Part shown: piece by piece, positions 16,694 through 24,126 of the stretch
Layout: each line of letters starts with the position of its first letter
Numbering within the stretch: the stretch's first letter is position 1
From: Holophagales bacterium
GTDB lineage: Bacteria > Acidobacteriota > Thermoanaerobaculia > Multivoradales > JAGPDF01
Assembly: GCA_016699405.1 (NCBI GenBank)
Contig: CP064972.1
Location: 3,441,501-3,505,500 of the forward strand
Length of the DNA: 64,000 bases
Direction of reading: 5' to 3'
Translations under genes and position numbers: made by a program
The notes under the pieces: model-generated
Seen by the model: only the letters and a program-made list of their open reading frames with translations
The model's database searches: none
Told to the model about the DNA's origin: nothing

Positions 16694-19303
16694 ATGGCGG
16701 CGACCGCCGAGCTCACCCCGATGCTCCGGCACTATCTGGAGCTGAAATCCCAGAATCCGGATGCCCTGCTCTTCTACCGGATGGGAGACTTCTTCGAGCT
16801 CTTCTACGAAGACGCCATCGATGCGGCGGGGCTTCTCGACCTCACGTTGACCGCGCGCCATCGCGGGACGGAGAACGAGACGCCGATGTGCGGCGTGCCG
16901 CACCACGCGGTCGACGGCTACCTGGCGAAGGTCCTGCGGCTCGGTCGGAAGGCGGCGATCTGCGACCAGATGGAGGACCCGGCCAAGGCGAAGGGGCTCG
17001 TGCGGCGCGAGATCACCCGCATCCTGACTCCGGGCACGGTCACCGAACCCGGCCTGCTCGAAGGCAAGGAAAGGAGCCTGCTCGCGGTCGTCGCCTGGGA
17101 GGGGAGCAGCGGGGCCGGAGCCTTTCTCGAGGTCTCGACCGGGGAGTTCTGGATCCGCCGCTGGCATGGTCTCGATGAGGCGATCTCGGAACTGGAGACC
17201 GTCCGACCTCGAGAGCTGCTCCTCGCCCCGCGCGGTCTCCCCGAGGCCCTGGTCGACTGGAGCCGACGCGAGGGCGTCTGCCTGACCCAGCTCGCCGCCG
17301 AGGAGTGGCCCGACCCCCGAGATGCCGAGGATCTACTGCTGCGGCAGTTCGCCGTCGGCACCCTGCGCGGGTTCGGGCTTTCGACCGACGAGCCGGCCAC
17401 GCGTGCCGCCGCGGCGGCCTTGGCCTACGCCCGCCGGATGCGTCGCGCCGACCTCGGTCATCTGCGTGGTCTCGAGTCGCGCGAGGCCGGGGACGCGCTC
17501 ATTCTCGACGCGACGACCCTGGCCAACCTCGAGGTTCTCCGACCCCAGCGCGACGTGGGACGAAGCACGTCCCTGCTCGGCGTCCTCGACACGACAGTGA
17601 GCGCCGGCGGTGGGAGGCTCCTGCGCGACTGGCTGCGTCGACCGCTGCGCGATGCCGAGAGCATCGAGGCTCGGCTCGAATCGGTCGAGCGGCTGGTGGG
17701 GAGGCCCGCGACACGCGAGGCCTTGCGCGCCGCCCTGTCGAAAGTCGCCGACCTCGAACGGCTCGCCAGTCGCGCGGCGCTCGGAGCGATCACGCCGCGA
17801 GAATCGGCGGCACTGCGGGACACGCTGGGTCAAGCGCCCGAGGTCTTCGCCCGGGTCGGCGAGGTCGCCTCCCCGGTGTTGTCGTCACTGACTTCTGCCG
17901 ATCCAATCGAGGGCCTTCTCGAACGTCTACGCCGCGACCTGGCCGAGTCGCCAGCCACGTCTCCCGAGGACGGACCGGTCATCGCCGAAGGGGTCGACGC
18001 CGAGCTGGACCGGGTGCGATCGCTCGCTCACGACAGCAAGCGGCACATCCTGGCGCTCGAGGCCAGGGAGCGCGAGCGGTCGGGTATCCCTTCGCTGAAG
18101 ATCCGCTACAACCGGGTTTTCGGCTACTACATCGAGATCACGCGGGCCAATCAGCACCTGGTCCCGGCCGACTACCAGCGGCGGCAGACGCTGGTGAACG
18201 CCGAGCGCTACGTCACCCCGGAGATCAAGGAGCTCGAGGAGCAGATCCTCACCGCCGACGAGCGACGGGTGAGCCTCGAAACCGCTCACTTCGACGCGCT
18301 TCGGCAGGCGATCGCCCTCGAGGTCGAGCGGATGAGCGCGCTCGGGCGTGCCTTCTCCCGGATCGACGCCCTGGCGGCCTTCGCCGATTCCGCCTCCCGC
18401 CACGGCTATGTCCGCCCGCGGCTCGGGGGTGCCGGGAGCGGAATCCGCATCGTCGACGGCCGGCACCCGGTCGTCGAACGGGCGTTGCGTGAGCCGTTCG
18501 TCCCGAACGACTGCGAGCTCGACCCCGAGCGGTCGCAAGTCGTGTTGCTGACGGGCCCGAACATGGGCGGAAAGTCGACCTACCTCCGGCAGGTGGCGCT
18601 GATCGTCCTCATGGCCCAGGCGGGATCATTCGTCCCGGCTCGCGAGGCCGAGATCGGACTGCTCGATCGGATCTTCACCCGTGTGGGGGCGAGCGACGAC
18701 CTGGCGCGCGGCGAGTCGACGTTCATGGTCGAGATGATCGAGACGGCGAACATCCTCCGACACGCCGGACCGCGCAGCCTGGTCATCCTCGACGAGGTCG
18801 GGCGCGGGACGGCGACCTTCGACGGGTTGTCGCTCGCCTGGGCGATCGTCGAGCATCTCCACGAAGTGCGCCGGCCCTTGACCCTCTTTGCCACGCACTA
18901 CCACGAGCTGACCGAGCTCGCCGACCTCCTGCCGCGCGTGGTGAATCGCACCATGGCGGTCAAGGAGTGGGAGGAGAAGATCCTTTTCCTGCGACGGGTC
19001 GTTCCCGGGGCTGCCGACAAGTCGTACGGCCTGCACGTGGCTCGACTCGCCGGGCTGCCTCCGGACGTGCTGAGCCGTGCCGCGGAGGTCCTGCACAACC
19101 TCGAAGCGGCCGAATATGATCCGAGCGGTCGGCCCCGCCTGGCTCGGGGCCACGTTCCCAGCTCGCAGCGACCGGAACAGCTCCCGCTCTTCACCCCACC
19201 GGAGCAACTCGTGGCACAACTCCTCCGCGACCTCGACATCGACCGGCTCACGCCGCTCGCCGCACTCAACGTGCTGCAAAGCCTGCGTTCCCGACTCGGA
19301 TGA
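16694..19303 (+). CDS. mutS: DNA mismatch repair protein MutS
   Basis: 869 residues, normal MutS1 length. FYRMGDFFELFYEDA near 28-42 carries the mismatch-reading Phe-x-Glu. The ATPase has GPNMGGKSTYLRQ (Walker A), DEVGRGTATFDG (Walker B/signature) and ATHYHEL. I choose ATG 16694; the open frame reaches back to 15848 but that part is antisense to tsaB/rimI. Its stop overlaps nagZ (ATGA). No mutL is in the window. Confidence 0.96.
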   Translation: MAATAELTPMLRHYLELKSQNPDALLFYRMGDFFELFYEDAIDAAGLLDLTLTARHRGTENETPMCGVPHHAVDGYLAKVLRLGRKAAICDQMEDPAKAKGLVRREITRILTPGTVTEPGLLEGKERSLLAVVAWEGSSGAGAFLEVSTGEFWIRRWHGLDEAISELETVRPRELLLAPRGLPEALVDWSRREGVCLTQLAAEEWPDPRDAEDLLLRQFAVGTLRGFGLSTDEPATRAAAAALAYARRMRRADLGHLRGLESREAGDALILDATTLANLEVLRPQRDVGRSTSLLGVLDTTVSAGGGRLLRDWLRRPLRDAESIEARLESVERLVGRPATREALRAALSKVADLERLASRAALGAITPRESAALRDTLGQAPEVFARVGEVASPVLSSLTSADPIEGLLERLRRDLAESPATSPEDGPVIAEGVDAELDRVRSLAHDSKRHILALEARERERSGIPSLKIRYNRVFGYYIEITRANQHLVPADYQRRQTLVNAERYVTPEIKELEEQILTADERRVSLETAHFDALRQAIALEVERMSALGRAFSRIDALAAFADSASRHGYVRPRLGGAGSGIRIVDGRHPVVERALREPFVPNDCELDPERSQVVLLTGPNMGGKSTYLRQVALIVLMAQAGSFVPAREAEIGLLDRIFTRVGASDDLARGESTFMVEMIETANILRHAGPRSLVILDEVGRGTATFDGLSLAWAIVEHLHEVRRPLTLFATHYHELTELADLLPRVVNRTMAVKEWEEKILFLRRVVPGAADKSYGLHVARLAGLPPDVLSRAAEVLHNLEAAEYDPSGRPRLARGHVPSSQRPEQLPLFTPPEQLVAQLLRDLDIDRLTPLAALNVLQSLRSRLG

Positions 19304-20364
19304 ACGGCGGGGCGCTTCTCGTCGTCGGTTTCGAGGGGACGGCTCTCACCCCGGAGGAGCGGCGTGTGCTCGAGCGTGTCCGGCCTGGGGGACTGGTCCT
19401 GTTCGCCCGGAACCTCCAGGAGGTCGACGAGACGAGGGCGCTCGTGGGCGCGTTGCGCCGGCTGTTGCCCGAGGCGATCCTTTGCGTCGACCAGGAAGGG
19501 GGGCGGGTCGACCGGCTACGGCGCCTCGTCGGTCCTGCTCCGGCGCCGGCCGACCTCGCGGGGTGTCGAGTGAGCCGATCTCTTCGGACCGGCCGAACCG
19601 TCGGCGAGGCCCTCCGTCATTTCGGCTTCGACCTGGATTTCGCACCCGTTCTGGACCTCGACCACGGTCGGGTCGACAACGCTCTCGACCGGCGCTGCTT
19701 CGGCCGCGACCCGCGAAGCGTCGTGGCGCGCGCCGGGGCCTTCCTCGAGGGGCTGAGCGAGGCAGGGATCCTCACCTGCTTGAAGCACTTTCCCGGATTG
19801 GGCGGGGCCGCTCAAGACACCCACCACGCGGGCTCGGCGATCGACCTGCCGGCGACGGAGCTCGAGCGGGACCTCTCGCCGTTCACCCGGCTGGCGCCCG
19901 TGGCCGACGCGATCATGGTCTCGCATGCCAGCTATCCGGGCTGGGACCCATCGAGGCAACCGGCCACACTCTCGCCGGCGATCGCCACCGACCTGTTGCG
20001 GCGACGCCTGGGTTTCGACGGGATCGCCTTCACCGACGATCTGGAAATGCAGGCGCTCGGTGGTTGGGAGGAGATTGCCGAACGCGCCGAGGCCGCCCTG
20101 ATCGCCGGTTGCGACGGTCTTCTCGTATGTCGGCGCCTGGAGGAAACGCCGGGCATCGCCGAACGGCTCGAGGCGGCCCGAATCGAATCCCGGCGCCTCG
20201 AAGCTGCGGCACGCTGGGAGCGCCTGCGCGCCGCCCTCTCGGCGCGCCGAAAGCGCGTCGAAGGGCGGAAGCCCCTGTCGCTCGAAACGGTAAGGCTCCG
20301 CTTGGCGCGGCTCGCGACCTCCGTCCCTCAGAACGGAATGTCGTCGTCGCCCGGCGGGAAGTGA
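19300..20364 (+). CDS. nagZ: Glycoside hydrolase family 3, NagZ-like beta-N-acetylhexosaminidase
   Basis: 354 residues, single-domain NagZ size. CVDQEGGRVDRL near 66-77, CLKHFPGLGGAAQDTH near 160-175 (with the NagZ Asp-His catalytic loop) and FTDDLEM (nucleophile Asp near 247) are diagnostic. It should remove N-acetylglucosamine from muropeptides in peptidoglycan recycling. Its start overlaps the mutS stop. Its last 37 nt overlap the convergent ssb gene. Confidence 0.9.
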   Translation: MNGGALLVVGFEGTALTPEERRVLERVRPGGLVLFARNLQEVDETRALVGALRRLLPEAILCVDQEGGRVDRLRRLVGPAPAPADLAGCRVSRSLRTGRTVGEALRHFGFDLDFAPVLDLDHGRVDNALDRRCFGRDPRSVVARAGAFLEGLSEAGILTCLKHFPGLGGAAQDTHHAGSAIDLPATELERDLSPFTRLAPVADAIMVSHASYPGWDPSRQPATLSPAIATDLLRRRLGFDGIAFTDDLEMQALGGWEEIAERAEAALIAGCDGLLVCRRLEETPGIAERLEAARIESRRLEAAARWERLRAALSARRKRVEGRKPLSLETVRLRLARLATSVPQNGMSSSPGGK

Positions 20365-20774
20365 CCCGGATCGTCGTACCCACCCTCGGCGGGACCGTGG
20401 CTCTCGCCGGTGGCAGGCGCGGGCGCTCGTCCCCCCTCCGCGCTACGGGCTCCGCCGATCATCTGGAAGTTCTCGCAGACGATCTCGGTGAAGTAGCGCT
20501 TCTCTCCGGTCTTCTTGTCGTCGTAGGAGCGGGTCTCGATCCGGCCTTCGAGATAGATGGTCTTGCCGCGCGTCAGGTAGCGACCGGCAATCTCCGCTTG
20601 CTTGCCCCAGACCTTGATGTTGTGCCACTCGGTCTTTTCCTGCTTCTCACCGTTCTTGTCGCGCCACTGCCGGTTCGTGGCGAGCGAGAAGGTGGCGACG
20701 GGCTGACCGCTCGGCGTCGAACGGACCTCCGGATCCTTGCCCAAGTTGCCGACGAGAATGACCTTGTTGACCAT
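20328..20774 (-). CDS. ssb: Single-stranded DNA-binding protein
   Basis: 148 residues. The OB fold (MVNKVILVGNLGKDPEVR through about 110) is followed by a Gly/Ala/Pro linker and the acidic tip DDDIPF, which binds partner proteins. ATG 20774 has GGAGG about 11 nt upstream; a longer in-frame start at 20858 is not needed. A TATGAT -10-like box on the minus strand (20816-20811) lies in an 11-bp palindrome shared with the divergent dtd gene. Confidence 0.95.
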   Translation of the reverse strand: MVNKVILVGNLGKDPEVRSTPSGQPVATFSLATNRQWRDKNGEKQEKTEWHNIKVWGKQAEIAGRYLTRGKTIYLEGRIETRSYDDKKTGEKRYFTEIVCENFQMIGGARSAEGGRAPAPATGESHGPAEGGYDDPGHFPPGDDDIPF

Positions 20775-20807
20775 GATCTGCAGAGCCTCCTTCTCGAAAC
20801 GCGGGAC

Positions 20808-20818
20808 GGTATCATACC
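20808..20818. promoter_or_regulatory. Palindromic -10-like element between ssb and dtd
   Basis: GGTATCATACC reads as TATGAT on the minus strand (toward ssb) and TATCAT on the plus strand (toward dtd). It could serve as overlapping divergent -10 boxes or as an operator. No good -35 is visible on either side. Confidence 0.35.
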
Positions 20819-20870
20819 GCTCGGCCACGGCAGCGCTCGATGGCGCTGTGCTCAGCAAGGACGGAATTCG

Positions 20871-21320
20871 ATGCGTCTCATCTTGCAGCGGGTCGCCTCG
20901 GCCCAGGTCGACGTCGACGGCGAGCCGGTCGGCCGCATCGATCGCGGCGTTCTGGTCCTCGTGGGGTGCGAACGGGGCGACGACAGCCAGGTCGTTCGGC
21001 GGGCGGTCGACAAGCTCGCCGGGCTCCGTCTCTTCGAGGACGATTCCGGCCGGATGAACCGGAGCACCCTCGAGATCGGCGGCAGCTTCCTCGTCGTCTC
21101 GCAGTTCACGCTGCTCGCCTCGCTCGAGCGCGGCAGGCGCCCCTCCTTCGATCGCGCTGCGCCCGCCGAGGAGGCGGAGCCGCTAGTGGACGCCGTGGTC
21201 GAGGGGTTGCGAGCGCGCGGCTTCACGGTCGCCACGGGGAGGTTCCGCACCCACATGCGCGTGTCGCTGGTCAACGACGGCCCCGTGACCTTCGTGCTCG
21301 ACCTGCCGCCCGAGAGCTGA
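20871..21320 (+). CDS. dtd: D-aminoacyl-tRNA deacylase
   Basis: 149 residues, standard Dtd length. SQFTL (near 78-82) holds the family motif and NDGPVTF (near 137-143) holds the Gly-Pro cross-subunit motif that excludes L-amino acids. It hydrolyses D-aminoacyl-tRNAs. AAGGA lies 9 nt before ATG 20871. It is convergent with the M50 protease gene 21 nt away. Confidence 0.95.
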   Translation: MRLILQRVASAQVDVDGEPVGRIDRGVLVLVGCERGDDSQVVRRAVDKLAGLRLFEDDSGRMNRSTLEIGGSFLVVSQFTLLASLERGRRPSFDRAAPAEEAEPLVDAVVEGLRARGFTVATGRFRTHMRVSLVNDGPVTFVLDLPPES

Positions 21321-21341
21321 GGAGCCCGGAGGGAGCCGGTG

Positions 21342-22331
21342 TCAATTCGCGAGCGCGAGCTCCGCGAGAGGGACCGGCATGAAGCAGATCGCGAACACTG
21401 CGAGGACGATCCACGCGACCAGGCGACGGCGCCGGTCGAGCGGCTGGGCTTCGTCGACGACCGGCGGGTGGCGCAGTCCCAGAATCAGCGTCACCGCACA
21501 CCAGAAGAACCAGCCCTTCCAGAAGAAGGTCCCGACGGCGAGCAGGGCTCCCCAGAGGGGCCAGGCGAGGCGGCGCTGCAACCGCCCGGCGACCGCATAG
21601 AGGATGTGTCCTCCGTCCAGTTGGCCGAGGGGCAACAGATTCAGCATCGTGGCGAAGAGCCCGACCCAAGCGGCGAGAGCGAGAGGATCTGGATCGAGAA
21701 TGGTCCCGGGAGGCAGGGGACCGTGGAGGAGTCGGATCAGCGCGAGCTGCAGCAGGCCATGCCCCGGCAGGAAGAGGCTCATCGACGAGCGGGACGGATC
21801 GGCCGCCACCTGGACGACCACCGGCGTCGACCGCGCGATGCCGATCAGTAGAAAGGGGAGAAGAGCGATGAACCCGGCGAGCGGTCCGGCGACCCCGACA
21901 TCGAAGAGCTCCCGCTTGGTGCGCAGTGGACCGCGGATCCGGATGAAGGCGCCGAAGGTGCCGATGCCGATCGGGGCGGGCAGGAAGTAGGGGAGGGTGG
22001 CCGGGAGACGGTAGTACCGACAGGCCAGGTAGTGCCCGAGCTCGTGGCAGAGAAGAATGAAGAGGGAAGCGAGCGAAAAGCGGAGACCGATGGCCAGCAG
22101 CTCGGGTTCGGCGAGGACCGTGCGGACGGTCTCGGGCGCGAGCCAGAGCGGAATGTACGAGATGACGTCGGTGCGGCTCCCGAGGTAGTAGCTGGTACCC
22201 AGCACCGTGGTGGTGAAGAAGGTGAGCACGAGCAGACCTCCGGCGAGCAGGTAGTTCGGCCGGAGTGCAGGCCACGAATGGCCGAGCGGAGCGGCCGGCG
22301 GAGGGTCGCCCGGGAGAAGAGGTTCGGCCAA
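21342..22331 (-). CDS. Site-2 protease family (M50) membrane metalloprotease
   Basis: 329 residues with at least seven hydrophobic segments. The zinc motif HELGH is at 96-100 in a membrane helix, and NLLPLGQLDGGHI near 237-249 is the second zinc-ligand motif (LDGG). Residues between them include the FGAFIRIRGP loop seen in soluble-domain-poor S2P enzymes of plants and bacteria. It probably does intramembrane cleavage of a regulator. The start is TTG 22331, 13 nt after the HU gene, with a proline-rich cytoplasmic start; this start is uncertain. Confidence 0.85.
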   Translation of the reverse strand: MAEPLLPGDPPPAAPLGHSWPALRPNYLLAGGLLVLTFFTTTVLGTSYYLGSRTDVISYIPLWLAPETVRTVLAEPELLAIGLRFSLASLFILLCHELGHYLACRYYRLPATLPYFLPAPIGIGTFGAFIRIRGPLRTKRELFDVGVAGPLAGFIALLPFLLIGIARSTPVVVQVAADPSRSSMSLFLPGHGLLQLALIRLLHGPLPPGTILDPDPLALAAWVGLFATMLNLLPLGQLDGGHILYAVAGRLQRRLAWPLWGALLAVGTFFWKGWFFWCAVTLILGLRHPPVVDEAQPLDRRRRLVAWIVLAVFAICFMPVPLAELALAN

Positions 22332-22344
22332 GTGGCGCCGGGGC

Positions 22345-22611
22345 TCAGAGCCCCTTGAGGTCTTTGCCGGGCTTGAAGCGGACCGTCTTGCCGGGGGTGA
22401 TGGCCACCTCGATCCCGGTCTTTGGGTTGCGGCCCACGCCCTTTTTCCGGTCGCGCACCTGGAAGACGCCGAAGCCGCGGAGCTCGATCCGACGCCCGCC
22501 GACGAGAGCGTCCTTCATCGCTTCCATGATGGTGTCGACCGCGACGGCCGACTTGACCCGCGAAACCGACGAGCGCTCGGAGACCTGATTGACGATGTCT
22601 GCCTTGATCAT
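22345..22611 (-). CDS. HU/IHF family DNA-binding protein
   Basis: 88 residues. RIELRGFGVFQVRDRKKGVG leads into the DNA-clasping arm with GRNPKTG, followed by a KPGKDLKGL end. The size and arm are typical of HU/IHF subunits that bend DNA. It has its own promoter at 22633-22661 and is followed after 13 nt by the M50 gene. A second paralogue is at 55145. Whether the two form a heterodimer is unknown. Confidence 0.9.
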   Translation of the reverse strand: MIKADIVNQVSERSSVSRVKSAVAVDTIMEAMKDALVGGRRIELRGFGVFQVRDRKKGVGRNPKTGIEVAITPGKTVRFKPGKDLKGL

Positions 22612-22632
22612 GGCTGGATTCGAGAGGGAGAG

Positions 22633-22661
22633 ACTCTAGTGAACGGTGCGCGGAGCGTCAA
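22633..22661 (-). promoter_or_regulatory. Promoter of the HU/IHF gene
   Basis: TTGACG (22661-22656), 17-nt spacer, TAGAGT (22638-22633) on the minus strand. Predicted start near 22626, about 15 nt before the ATG. This is one of the better sigma70-like matches in the window. Confidence 0.6.
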
Positions 22662-22670
22662 CGTCGGGGG

Positions 22671-24011
22671 TCAGGCGCCTGCCGCCGCCTTCTGCCGGCG
22701 GATGCAGAGCTCGAAGGCGTTGCCAGCGGCGAAGGTCAATCGCCGCAGCTCGTCGAGATCGGCGGGAAGAACGGGCTTCGGCGAGCGATCGGCGTAGACC
22801 ATGGCGACGGGCCGCCCCCGGACGCCGATCGCCGCCAGGATCGAGTCGGCCGGCAGCGCGCCGCCCCAGATCTCGGCAAGTTGCCGGTGTGCCGGCAGCG
22901 GGGGCAGCGGTCCCCGGAAGGTCGGAGCGCCGTCTCGCAGGGTGGCGAAGATCGACGGGGCGGCGAGCGAGATCCGCAGCTTCCGCAGGCGATCTTCGTC
23001 GACGCTCGATCCTCGGCCCATCCACCCTGCGACCTCGTCCTTTCGCAATGAGAGAAGGATCGCCCGCTCGAATCGCGACGCGAGGAAGTCGAGAACCAGC
23101 CCGCCGATGCCGTCACGCTCCAGGGCTCGACCCATTCGCATTTCGACCTCGTTCACCGAGATCGTCTCGGGAAGAGGAGGTCCGACGGCGCTCGAACCGC
23201 CGTCCGGAATCGCCACCTCGATCTCCACGGCGTCTGCCGGGTTCCTCGCAGGCAGCTGCTCTGGGATCGAGGCGGAGGGCGACGCCTCTCCACCCGGCCC
23301 GGCGCTGTTCCGTGGGGAGGCTGGCGCTGTGGCCAACGACGCTCGAGCGCCGGCCGCAGGTGAACCGCCACCGTCCTGGGGTCGCGCTGGCATCGCTGGT
23401 TCGTTTGGCCGGGTCGCGGCAACCGGAGGCGCGATTCTCGGCGGCAAGGGCCGCGGGGGGGGGAGCTCCCACGGGCTGCCCCCGAGAGGCGCCTCCGGCT
23501 TTTGCGCCTCGCCGTGAGGTTTCCGTTCCCAGAGGTACTTGGCGCGGTTGACCCGGTCGAGGAGCTGCGAGAAGCGCTGGGGACACTCCTCGCCGTAGTA
23601 CTTTTCGAGCGCCTCGAAGATCCGGGCCTCGTTGGCGATGTGGATCCGAAGCCGCTTGCCGCTGACGAACCCCAGCTCGTCCTGAATCGCCAGGTCCCGC
23701 ACGCCGAGCAGGGCGACCGAGAGCTGGCCGCCCAGGAGACGGAACGGAATCGCCTGGCAGCGGCGGGCGACCTTGGCGGGAAGAAGCGCCGTGACCTCGT
23801 CCGGGACCCCGCGCAGGTCCTCGACCTCGGCGGCGGGAACGCCGAGTTGCTGAGAGAGAGCGCGCATCAACAGTTTCTCCTCGACCGCCTCCATCTCGAG
23901 CAGACAGGTCCCGAGTCTCCCGCCGACGAGCTTCTGGTGATTGAGTGCCCTCAGCAGGTGCTCAGGGCTGACCCAGCCCTGCTCGAGGAGTATCTGGCCA
24001 AGGCGCTTCAT
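22671..24011 (-). CDS. MshEN-domain (GspE N-terminal-like) protein with proline-rich linker
   Basis: 446 residues. Residues 1-125 (LGQILLEQGWVSPEHLLRAL and later RLGTCLLEM) match the MshEN/T2SSE-N domain found at the start of GspE/PilB ATPases, where it often binds c-di-GMP. There is no ATPase domain. A Pro/Ala-rich linker spans about 170-270, followed by a conserved-looking C-terminal domain (275-446) reminiscent of GAF-like sensory folds, which I cannot name. It may be a regulator of a secretion, pilus or gliding machine. A TATGAT box lies on the minus strand at 24044-24039. Confidence 0.65.
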   Translation of the reverse strand: MKRLGQILLEQGWVSPEHLLRALNHQKLVGGRLGTCLLEMEAVEEKLLMRALSQQLGVPAAEVEDLRGVPDEVTALLPAKVARRCQAIPFRLLGGQLSVALLGVRDLAIQDELGFVSGKRLRIHIANEARIFEALEKYYGEECPQRFSQLLDRVNRAKYLWERKPHGEAQKPEAPLGGSPWELPPPRPLPPRIAPPVAATRPNEPAMPARPQDGGGSPAAGARASLATAPASPRNSAGPGGEASPSASIPEQLPARNPADAVEIEVAIPDGGSSAVGPPLPETISVNEVEMRMGRALERDGIGGLVLDFLASRFERAILLSLRKDEVAGWMGRGSSVDEDRLRKLRISLAAPSIFATLRDGAPTFRGPLPPLPAHRQLAEIWGGALPADSILAAIGVRGRPVAMVYADRSPKPVLPADLDELRRLTFAAGNAFELCIRRQKAAAGA

Positions 24012-24091
24012 CGAGAAGGAGAATCTTGGAGTAAGCCCATCATATGGCTGGACTTAGACGCGTCGGGGGATGATAGCGCGCACCCCTCGGG

Positions 24092-24120
24092 TTGTAAAGG
24101 AAGCCGTCGCTGGATATCTT
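24092..24120 (+). promoter_or_regulatory. Promoter of the TPR-lolB-ispE operon, probably leaderless
   Basis: TTGTAA (24092-24097), 17-nt spacer, TATCTT (24115-24120), then 6 nt to ATG 24127. The spacing puts +1 at the start codon. There is no Shine-Dalgarno. Confidence 0.5.
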
Positions 24121-24126
24121 GCGGAC

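Noticed and set aside
21341..21346. TTGACA on the minus strand at the end of the M50 gene
   Set aside because: No -10 follows and no minus-strand gene starts downstream before ssb.
24070..24126. Earlier ATG for the large TPR protein
   Set aside because: It would bury the signal peptide and lies upstream of the predicted transcription start.
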